Of a stretch of 64,000 nucleotides of DNA, positions 57,976 to 64,000 are shown piece after piece. The notes beneath the pieces were generated by a model. That model saw only the letters and a list, made by a program, of their open reading frames with translations, was not told where the DNA came from and searched no databases. Position 1 is the first letter of the stretch. Every line of letters starts with the position of its first letter. Source of the stretch: Massilia sp. HP4 (GTDB lineage Bacteria; Pseudomonadota; Gammaproteobacteria; Burkholderiales; Burkholderiaceae_D); the NCBI RefSeq assembly GCF_005222695.1, contig NZ_STGG01000057.1:1-64000 (forward strand), read 5' to 3'. The translations under genes were made by a program, and so were the position numbers.

Positions 57976-58872
57976 ATGGCCGCCGCCCAGATCAACCGCG
58001 CGCTCGACTTCGTCCGCGACGCCTTGCGCGAAGCGGGTGTCCTGTGGTGGCGCTTCTTCGACTGGCTCGCACTGATCGAGTGGCGCCAGCTGTACCTCGT
58101 CTGGTTCCTGGTGTTCGTCACGGGCATCTTCATCAAGCTGACGGAGCCGGCGATCTGGTTCATCCTGATCTCGTTCGGCGTCAAGGTACTGGCCGGCGGC
58201 AAGCGCCGCGCCGAACTGCTGGCGCGCGACGCCTCGACCAAGGCCGACGTCGCCAATCTCGAGCGACGGCTGACCGAGGCGCAGATGGCCACGCTCCAGG
58301 CCCAGGTCGAACCGCATTTTTTGTTCAATACCCTGGCCCTGATCGGCCAGCTGATCGAGACCGACCCGAAGGAAGCCGCGCGCGTCCACAGCCACTTGAT
58401 CGAATACCTGCGCGCCTCGCTGCCGCAGATGCGCTCTGCGAAGGGTACTGGTGGAACGCTGGGCAAACAGGTCGAGCTGTCGCGCGCCTACCTGTCCATC
58501 ATGCAGGCGCGCATGAAGGAACGGCTGGCGGTGCGCTTCGAGGTGCCCGATTTCCTCGGCAGCGCGCCCTTCCCGCCGATGATGTTGCAGACCCTGATCG
58601 AGAATTCGATCAAGCACGGCCTGGAACCAAAGGTTGCCGGCGGCACCATCGTCGTGCGCTCGCGGGTCGAGGGATCGACCTTGCACGTCGACGTGGTCGA
58701 CGACGGCGTCGGCTTCAATCCGCACGCCGGCAATGGCGTCGGCCTGGCGAATATCCGCGAACGCCTGGCGCTGCTGTATGGCAAGGATGCCGAACTCGTC
58801 ATCGAAACCCCGCCCGGCGGCGGCGCCTGCGTGTCGATCCGCCTGCCCTACCGCATGACCGAGGACGGCTGA
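57976..58872 (+). CDS. LytS/AlgZ-type sensor histidine kinase
   Basis: 298 residues. A short N-terminal membrane hairpin (LIEWRQLYLVWFLVFVTGIF and IWFILISFGVKVLAGG) is followed by a coiled linker and the His_kinase domain: ATLQAQVEPHFLFNTLALIG with the phospho-accepting His, then MMLQTLIENSIKHGL (N box) and DDGVGFNPHAGNGVGLANIRERL (G boxes). The sensor part is minimal, so the signal is likely membrane-related. It is translationally coupled (TGATG) to the LytTR regulator. Confidence 0.93.
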   Translation: MAAAQINRALDFVRDALREAGVLWWRFFDWLALIEWRQLYLVWFLVFVTGIFIKLTEPAIWFILISFGVKVLAGGKRRAELLARDASTKADVANLERRLTEAQMATLQAQVEPHFLFNTLALIGQLIETDPKEAARVHSHLIEYLRASLPQMRSAKGTGGTLGKQVELSRAYLSIMQARMKERLAVRFEVPDFLGSAPFPPMMLQTLIENSIKHGLEPKVAGGTIVVRSRVEGSTLHVDVVDDGVGFNPHAGNGVGLANIRERLALLYGKDAELVIETPPGGGACVSIRLPYRMTEDG

Positions 58873-59660
58873 TGGCGCACCCGCACCCGACGGCGCTGAT
58901 CGCCGACGACGAAGCCCCGATGCGCGACCAGCTGCGCGCGCGCCTGCAAGAAGCGTGGCCCGAGCTGCGCATCGTGGCCGAAGCGGCCAACGGCGTCGAA
59001 GCGGTAGCGCTGGCCCAGGAGCACGAGCCGGACATCGCCTTCCTCGACATCCGCATGCCGGGCATGGGCGGGATCGACGCGGCGCGCCAGGTGTACGAGC
59101 GCTGCCACATCGTGTTCGCCACCGCCTACGACCAATACGCGGTCGAAGCCTTCGAGCAGGGCGCCATCGACTACCTGCTCAAACCCGTCACCCTGGCGCG
59201 CCTGGACACCACGGTGGCGCGCCTGCGCCGCCAGCTGGAACAGAAACCGCAGGACATCGGCGCGCAACTGGCGCGGCTTGCGCAATTGGGCGACCAGCTG
59301 CTGGTGCAGAACGGGGCGACCGCCGCCAAGCCGGTCTACCTGCGCTGGATCCAGGCCCAGTCGGGCAACAGCCTGCGCATGGTGAGCACGCGCGAGGTAC
59401 TGTTCTTCCAGTCCGACGACAAGTACACGCGGGTGCAGACCGCCACCGCCCAGCACCTGATCCGCAAGACGCTCAAGGAACTCGAGGAAGAGCTGGACCC
59501 GGATGAATTCTGGCGCATCCACCGCTCGACCCTGGTGCGGGTGGATGCGATTGCCGAAGTGCGGCGCGACCTGCGCGGACGCCAGATGCTCAGGCTGCGC
59601 GGCTATGCCGACGAGCTGGAAGTGAGCCGCAACCACGGGGCGCTGTTCCAGCAGATGTAA
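58872..59660 (+). CDS. LytTR family response regulator
   Basis: 262 residues. Receiver domain with ALIADDEAPMRDQL (acidic pair) and FLDIRMPGMGG (phospho-Asp), then VFATAYDQYAVEAFEQGAIDYLLKPV. The LytTR DNA-binding domain follows a linker: REVLFFQSDDKYTRVQTA, FWRIHRSTLVRVDAI and LEVSRNHGALFQQ. Pairs with the kinase gene immediately before it. Its target is not evident; the linked small membrane protein gene is a candidate. Confidence 0.95.
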   Translation: MAHPHPTALIADDEAPMRDQLRARLQEAWPELRIVAEAANGVEAVALAQEHEPDIAFLDIRMPGMGGIDAARQVYERCHIVFATAYDQYAVEAFEQGAIDYLLKPVTLARLDTTVARLRRQLEQKPQDIGAQLARLAQLGDQLLVQNGATAAKPVYLRWIQAQSGNSLRMVSTREVLFFQSDDKYTRVQTATAQHLIRKTLKELEEELDPDEFWRIHRSTLVRVDAIAEVRRDLRGRQMLRLRGYADELEVSRNHGALFQQM

Positions 59661-59711
59661 TGCACTCAGGGTTGCGCCGACGGCCGGCATCACGACCGAG
59701 GACTGCGCGTA

Positions 59712-60413
59712 TCAAGGTTCATACAGCCCGAGCAGCACCCAGCATGCAGCCAGGACCAGGGCCAGGCAAAACAATCCTACGGCGCCGTTTGGACGAAGGA
59801 CCCCGATATAGCCAAGCGCCACCGAAGTAACGTTTTTCTTGTGAGGATTCAGTCCGCGCCATGACCCGATCATTTTCAGCAGCGCGAACAAGCCTGTCCC
59901 GGTACCGGCGGACAGCAGGAATACCCTGAACAGCGAAAATATATCCAGCTCGTCCAGGATAATCTTTCGATATACGATGCCAATTGCCGCCATCGTCAAC
60001 GCCGCCGCGATGGAAATCCCAACATTGATATAGAGCGTCTTGCGGCTTCGTACCGCTGCATCCTGCAATTCGGATTTCAGGCGCTCGATTTTTTCCACCA
60101 CCAGTTCCGATGTTTCACGTCGTGCGACCTTGAGGCGCTCATCGATCGTGACGGCGATCTGCTCGGTCGCATAATCGATCAGGCCCTTGATTTCGTCCTT
60201 GGTGATGGTGCGGTGGCTCTCGATTTCTTTGGATATCTTGTCGATATTCGACTGGAGCTGTTCGCTCGCTACTTCCACTGTCGACGTCAGCTGTTGACCT
60301 GCTTCCTTGATCGCATTGTTGATCAAGGGATTAAGTTGTTCACTGACGATTTCGCCAACGACTTTTTTGACCTGATTGAGTTCGCCCGTCAGATCCGTAG
60401 TAAAGATTGCCAT
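59712..60413 (-). CDS. Hypothetical coiled-coil membrane protein
   Basis: 233-234 residues from the ATG at 60413 (MAIFTTDLTGELNQVKK; GGCAGG is nearby), preferred over an upstream start at 60509 with no ribosome site. The first ~140 residues are a charged heptad-like helix (VEVASEQLQSNIDKISKEIE and ETSELVVEKIERLKSELQDA). They are followed by three hydrophobic segments (INVGISIAAALTMAAIGIVY, FLLSAGTGTGLFALLKM, LFCLALVLAACWVLLGLY). The family is unknown. The codon use is less GC-rich than the neighbours, suggesting a recent arrival. Starts divergently from chrA. Confidence 0.65.
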   Translation of the reverse strand: MAIFTTDLTGELNQVKKVVGEIVSEQLNPLINNAIKEAGQQLTSTVEVASEQLQSNIDKISKEIESHRTITKDEIKGLIDYATEQIAVTIDERLKVARRETSELVVEKIERLKSELQDAAVRSRKTLYINVGISIAAALTMAAIGIVYRKIILDELDIFSLFRVFLLSAGTGTGLFALLKMIGSWRGLNPHKKNVTSVALGYIGVLRPNGAVGLFCLALVLAACWVLLGLYEP

Positions 60414-60603
60414 GCCTGCCCAATTTATCTTTGTAGCCCTGTTGAGCCGTTCGATTCGTGGATGCCCATACTTAATTTCCCAGTAGATAATAGCATTGCT
60501 ATCTGGCATTTACGTATATAAAGTAAGCGACGCGGGCGCCCCAACGTCATGGCCGGGACATCGTTGGCTGCCATACTGCGATAGTCTTGCTGCGTTTGAC
60601 CTC

Positions 60604-61818
60604 ATGCTGCCCCAAGCCATCACCATCTCCACCACATCGTCCATCTGGTCCGTTTTCCAGGTCTTCCTGAAGCTCGGCCTGACTTCGTTTGGCGGTCCAG
60701 TCGCCCATCTCGGCTACTACCGCAACGAGTTCGTCCTGCGCCGCCAGTGGCTCGATGATGCGCACTACGGCGACCTGGTGGCGCTGTGCCAGTTCTTGCC
60801 CGGGCCGGCGTCGAGCCAGGTCGGCTTTTCGCTCGGCGTCCTGCGTGGCGGGGGCCTGGCGGGCGGCCTGGCCGCCTGGGTCGGATTCACCTTGCCGTCG
60901 GCGCTGCTGATGTTCGCTTTCGCGCTGGGCGCCGCGAACCTCGCCGGGCCATTGGCGGCTGGCCTCGTGCACGGCCTGAAGCTGGTCGCGGTCGCCGTGG
61001 TGGCGCAGGCGGTGTGGGGCATGGCGCGCACGCTGACGCCGGACCGCCAGCGCATCGCGATCGCGCTGGCCGCCGTGGCGGCTGTCGTCCTCGTCGACGG
61101 GCCGGCCGGACAGCTGGTCGCCATCGCCGCTGGCGCGCTGGCCGGATACTGGCTGTGCCGGGGGCCGCTCCTGCAGCCGAATGCCGAATTGTCCATGCCC
61201 ATCGGTCGCCGTGCCGGCATCGCCGCGCTCGTGCTGTTTGGCATGCTGCTGCTCGGGCTACCGCTCCTGGCCGGCCTGGCGGGATACCATCCGCTGGCGT
61301 TGTTCGACGCCTTCTATCGCTCCGGGGCGCTGGTATTCGGCGGCGGGCACGTGGTGCTGCCGCTGCTGCAGGCCGAGACGGTGGCCACCGGCTGGGTCCC
61401 GGGCGAGACCTTCCTGGCCGGATATGGGCTTGCCCAGGCGCTGCCCGGTCCACTGTTCGCGTTTGCCGCCTTTCTCGGGGCGCAGGCCGGCATGAGCGCG
61501 AACGCGCTTGCCGGCGCCGCGATCGCCCTGGTCGCGCTGTTCCTGCCAGGCCTGCTGCTGGTCTACGGGACACTGCCGTTCTGGGACCGTTGTCGCCGCC
61601 ATGCAGCCGCGCGCCACGCCATGATGGGCGCCAATGCCGCCGTGGTCGGCATCCTTGCCGCCGCGCTGGTCGATCCGGTATGGACGAGCGCCGTGTCGAC
61701 CGTGCGCGACGCCGGCGTGGCATTGGCCGGCTTCCTGCTGCTGACGCTGGGGAAGGCGCCGCCGTGGATCGTGGTGATCCTGTCGGCGGCAGCGGGCGCC
61801 TTGCTGGCCGCGGCCTAG
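60604..61818 (+). CDS. chrA: Chromate efflux transporter ChrA
   Basis: 404 residues, CHR family with two homologous halves. The first CHR motif is LTSFGGPVAHLGYYRNEFV, and the second half has ALVFGGGHVVLPLL with GYGLAQALPGPLF. About ten membrane helices. It is expected to export chromate (or act as a chromate/sulfate antiporter). No chrB regulator is adjacent. The chosen ATG (60604) has a weak ribosome site. The stop overlaps the convergent DUF2076 gene by 4 bp. Confidence 0.93.
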   Translation: MLPQAITISTTSSIWSVFQVFLKLGLTSFGGPVAHLGYYRNEFVLRRQWLDDAHYGDLVALCQFLPGPASSQVGFSLGVLRGGGLAGGLAAWVGFTLPSALLMFAFALGAANLAGPLAAGLVHGLKLVAVAVVAQAVWGMARTLTPDRQRIAIALAAVAAVVLVDGPAGQLVAIAAGALAGYWLCRGPLLQPNAELSMPIGRRAGIAALVLFGMLLLGLPLLAGLAGYHPLALFDAFYRSGALVFGGGHVVLPLLQAETVATGWVPGETFLAGYGLAQALPGPLFAFAAFLGAQAGMSANALAGAAIALVALFLPGLLLVYGTLPFWDRCRRHAAARHAMMGANAAVVGILAAALVDPVWTSAVSTVRDAGVALAGFLLLTLGKAPPWIVVILSAAAGALLAAA

Positions 61819-62510
61819 CCGAATAGTCCCTCGTCGGAGCCGTCGCCGTCGAAGAAGCCGCCCAGGCTGTCGTCGTTGTTGTCGGCCAGGGTCTCGTCCG
61901 CGCCGCCGCCCGGTTCGTCGATCGCGCCGATGCCGGCCTGGTCCGCCAGCGCGCCGCCGCCCGCGGCCTCGGCTGCCCCGCCCTCGGCGGCATTGTCGGC
62001 CAGCAGGTGGTTCGATCCGCCCTGCCCGTCATTGCCCAGCAGGTTGCCGATGCCGTGGAACAGGAAGCTGCCCGCCGCCACGCCGGCAGCGGTTGCCGCT
62101 ACCGCACCCAGCATGCTGCCGCCGGCGCCGCCCAGGAAGCCGCCGCTCTTCGCCGGCTGGGCCTGGGGCACGGATCCTGTCGGTCCGTTTTGCTGATAAG
62201 CACCTTGCCCGATGCCCGGCACCGGATTCGACGGTTTAGCCTGCGCGGAATTGCCCCACTGGTTCGCGTCGAGAAAGCCACCGCCGCCGTCATTCCCGCC
62301 CTGGTTCTCGAGCTCGGCGATACGTGCCTTGGCATTGCCCAGCGCCTGTTCGACCAGCAGCGCGCGCTGTACCAGCAGATACGCGGCGTCGGGCTGCTGG
62401 GCCACGGCGCGCCCGATCAGCGCATCGGCTTGCGGGTCTTTCGTCACGCCACGGGCCTGCACCAGCTGGCCCAGGAAGTCCTGCAACATCTTTTCGTCGG
62501 ATGGGTTCAT
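61815..62510 (-). CDS. DUF2076 domain-containing protein
   Basis: 231 residues. It begins MNPSDEKMLQDFLGQLVQAR and has the family's opening (DPQADALIGRAVAQQPDAAYLLVQR, then LLVEQALGNAKARIAELENQ). A Gly/Ala-rich region with a hydrophobic stretch (GSMLGAVAATAAGVAAGSFL) and an acidic Asp/Gly tail (DNNDDSLGGFFDGDGSDEGLFG) follow, as is usual in DUF2076. Function unknown; homologues are described as periplasmic-like or ligand-binding without proof. Confidence 0.88.
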   Translation of the reverse strand: MNPSDEKMLQDFLGQLVQARGVTKDPQADALIGRAVAQQPDAAYLLVQRALLVEQALGNAKARIAELENQGGNDGGGGFLDANQWGNSAQAKPSNPVPGIGQGAYQQNGPTGSVPQAQPAKSGGFLGGAGGSMLGAVAATAAGVAAGSFLFHGIGNLLGNDGQGGSNHLLADNAAEGGAAEAAGGGALADQAGIGAIDEPGGGADETLADNNDDSLGGFFDGDGSDEGLFG

Positions 62511-62632
62511 TGTCGCGCTCCTGTCTGATGGACGGTCATTCCACTATGTTGTGGATCAGTTATCGCAATTTCAAGTTCTGGTGCGCGTTGCGTTACCATT
62601 GACCTTCCCGCCAACCGCTACAGGAGGATGCA

Positions 62633-63046
62633 ATGAGCTCGACCGTGGTTCCCTGCCTTCGCTATCGCGATGCCTCGCGTATGATCGAATGGCTCTGCAT
62701 CAATCTTGGTTTCGAGAAACGCCTGCTGGTTCCCGGAAAGGACAAGGACGTCGGCCATGCCGAACTGACCCTCGGCGACGGCATGGTCATGATCGGCGCC
62801 GAGGCCGACGACGACTACGGCCAGCTGCTGACCACGCCGCAAAAGACCGGCGGCCTGCAGACCCAGACCATCTGGATCCGGGTGGACGACGCTGACCGGA
62901 TCTACAGCCGCGTGGTGGAAAGCGGCGCCGACATCGTGCGCGCCATCGACGATGCGCCCTATGGCGGGCGTGAGTTCGCCTGCCGCGATCCCGAGGGCCA
63001 TGTCTGGAATGTGGGCACCTACGATCCATGGAAAGCGGCTTCCTGA
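62633..63046 (+). CDS. VOC family (glyoxalase/bleomycin-resistance fold) protein
   Basis: 137 residues starting MSSTVVPCLRYRDASRMIEW. Paired beta-alpha-beta-beta-beta modules are visible: WLCINLGFEKRLLVPG, ELTLGDGMVMIGAE, IWIRVDDADRIYSRVVESGA, and REFACRDPEGHVWNVGTY. The last motif carries the usual metal-binding Glu-Gly-His position. Substrate unknown. A strong AGGAGG is 6 bp before the ATG. Confidence 0.92.
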   Translation: MSSTVVPCLRYRDASRMIEWLCINLGFEKRLLVPGKDKDVGHAELTLGDGMVMIGAEADDDYGQLLTTPQKTGGLQTQTIWIRVDDADRIYSRVVESGADIVRAIDDAPYGGREFACRDPEGHVWNVGTYDPWKAAS

Positions 63047-63134
63047 ATCGCTTTCCGCTGCGCTTGTTGCTATGCTATCGGCTGGCGCCGCCCGTCACCG
63101 TGGGCGGCGGGTCATATTTTCAAGGAAGCACAAC

Positions 63135-63671
63135 ATGGTTTCGCTGCAAGAGCAGTTATTGAAAGCCGGCCTGGTCGACAAGAAAAAGGTCAAGCAGGTC
63201 AACCAGGACAAGAGCAAGCAACACAAGGAAGTGTTGCGTACCGGCGTGGAAAAGGTCAACCAGTCGCGGGAAGCCGCGCTCGAGATGCAGCGCAAGAATG
63301 CCGAACGCGCGCGCGAGTTGAATGCCCAGCGCGACGCCGAGGCGGCCCAGAAGGCCATCCTGGCGCAAATTGCCCAGTTGGTGCAGCAGAACAAGCAGCC
63401 GAAGGGCAAGGGCGACGTGCCCTACAACTTCACTTTCGGCACCAAGATCGAGCGCATCCACGTGACGGCGCAGATCGTCGAGCACCTGGTGGCAGGCCGC
63501 CTGGTGATCGTCCAGATGAACGGCAGTTTCGAGCTGGTGCCGCGCGTGATCGGCGAAAAAATCGCCCAGCGCGATGCATCGATCGTGGTGCAGATCAAGA
63601 AAAAGGTGCAGGAAGTCGAAGAAGACGATCCGTACGCGGATTACAAGATTCCGGACGACCTGATGTGGTGA
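63135..63671 (+). CDS. DUF2058 domain-containing protein
   Basis: 178 residues. MVSLQEQLLKAGLVDKKKVK is the characteristic DUF2058 start; a long charged coiled segment (AALEMQRKNAERARELNAQR) follows, then VPYNFTFGTKIERIHVTAQI and KIPDDLMW at the end. It is a soluble nucleoid- or RNA-associated-type protein of unknown function found widely in proteobacteria. GGAAG precedes the ATG. Confidence 0.92.
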   Translation: MVSLQEQLLKAGLVDKKKVKQVNQDKSKQHKEVLRTGVEKVNQSREAALEMQRKNAERARELNAQRDAEAAQKAILAQIAQLVQQNKQPKGKGDVPYNFTFGTKIERIHVTAQIVEHLVAGRLVIVQMNGSFELVPRVIGEKIAQRDASIVVQIKKKVQEVEEDDPYADYKIPDDLMW

Positions 63672-63707
63672 TCAGGGGCGGCCCGCCGGGGCCCCCACGC
63701 TGAAATC

Positions 63708-64000
63708 TTACTGTTTGGTCTTGTTTTCCACGTCCTGCACATCCGCGCCGGACTTGTTCGACTTCGACGTCTTGTCGCTATCCTTCTTCGGCTGACCGAG
63801 GCCGGATGCGGTGGTTTCCTGCTTGCTGCTGCCCTGGAAATCCGGATCCACGATATTCGCGCTTTCCGGGCCTTCCGAGGCGGGATTTTCCCGCTTGTCG
63901 CGGTCGGTATTGGCGGGGATTTGCCGGTCGACTGTGCCCGTTCTGGTGGCCTGGGTCGTGTCCGAAGCGGTCTTGTCCGCCTGGGCTGCGGCGCTCGCCG
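63708..64000 (-). CDS. 3' end of a low-complexity hydrophilic protein, 5' end outside the window
   Basis: About 97 codons read from the right edge to a TAA at 63708-63710. The composition is Lys/Asp/Ser/Thr/Gln-rich with no hydrophobic segment: ADKTASDTTQATRTGTVDRQ, ENPASEGPESANIVDPDFQG and SGADVQDVENKTKQ at the end. The third codon positions are strongly GC, as in genuine genes here. It could be the tail of a disordered stress or envelope protein; the beginning is needed to say more. Confidence 0.5.
   Translation of the reverse strand, partial: ASAAAQADKTASDTTQATRTGTVDRQIPANTDRDKRENPASEGPESANIVDPDFQGSSKQETTASGLGQPKKDSDKTSKSNKSGADVQDVENKTKQ

Noticed and set aside
1..64000. CRISPR array or prophage
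   Set aside because: No regularly spaced 25-40-bp repeats and no phage structural, integrase or lysis genes were seen; repeats present are REP and MITE types.

Overview
The window looks like a chromosomal piece of a GC-rich betaproteobacterium of the Oxalobacteraceae, probably the Massilia/Telluria/Duganella group. This is inferred from gene content (cysteine-type intracellular PHB depolymerase and a PHA-granule helper, single-gene RnfB next to nth, the rplU-rpmA-obgE-proB block facing ispB) and from GTAG-footed palindromic repeats; no database search was possible.

Layout. 1-8000 (minus strand): 3' part of a CocE/NonD hydrolase, a TAXI-type solute-binding membrane protein translationally coupled to a very large class A penicillin-binding protein, and an EI24/CysZ-like membrane protein. 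8000-14600 (mostly plus): FKBP isomerase, acyl-CoA-binding protein, a REPIN, a PHA-granule-associated protein, an M4 metallopeptidase overlapping its probable inhibitor (emfourin), 7Fe ferredoxin FdxA, a thioredoxin-reductase-like ferredoxin-NADP reductase, and PhaZ. 14600-21310: RcnB-like protein, rnfB, nth, proB, a small membrane protein, obgE, rpmA, rplU, ispB and tRNA-Pro(CGG).

21311-30080 is an accessory, partly AT-richer stretch downstream of the tRNA. It holds a MarR-like regulator divergent from a stand-alone MASE1-like membrane protein, orphan secreted and membrane proteins, remnants of IS200/IS605 and IS110 transposases, two damaged copies of a short inverted-repeat element, a dienelactone hydrolase, and two adjacent genes broken by three single-base frameshifts.

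30087-40370 is a complete assimilatory nitrate locus on the minus strand: nasT-nasS (ANTAR antiterminator and nitrate sensor), then narK-nirB-nirD-flavoprotein-nasA. The narK leader contains a textbook-looking control unit: tandem NtrC-like sites, a full-consensus sigma-54 promoter, two hexaloop (A1/G4) hairpins of the ANTAR-binding type, and a terminator whose 5' arm overlaps the second hairpin.

40500-40885 is a self-contained short transcript (promoter, two unreported 38- and 35-codon ORFs, terminator). 41000-56130 has an S9 peptidase, a secreted RIFT-barrel-like protein, then a purine-degradation locus (M20 peptidase and PuuD on one side, divergent LysR regulator and a UraD-AllC fusion on the other), a class C beta-lactamase-like serine hydrolase, an NCS1 permease, an intact 163-bp MITE, and what appears to be the remnant of a reductive pyrimidine pathway (PreT-like flavoprotein plus aminotransferase). 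56300-64000: GNAT, TonB-domain protein, a small membrane protein with a LytS/LytTR two-component pair, a coiled-coil membrane protein, ChrA, DUF2076, VOC and DUF2058 proteins, and the 3' end of a low-complexity protein.
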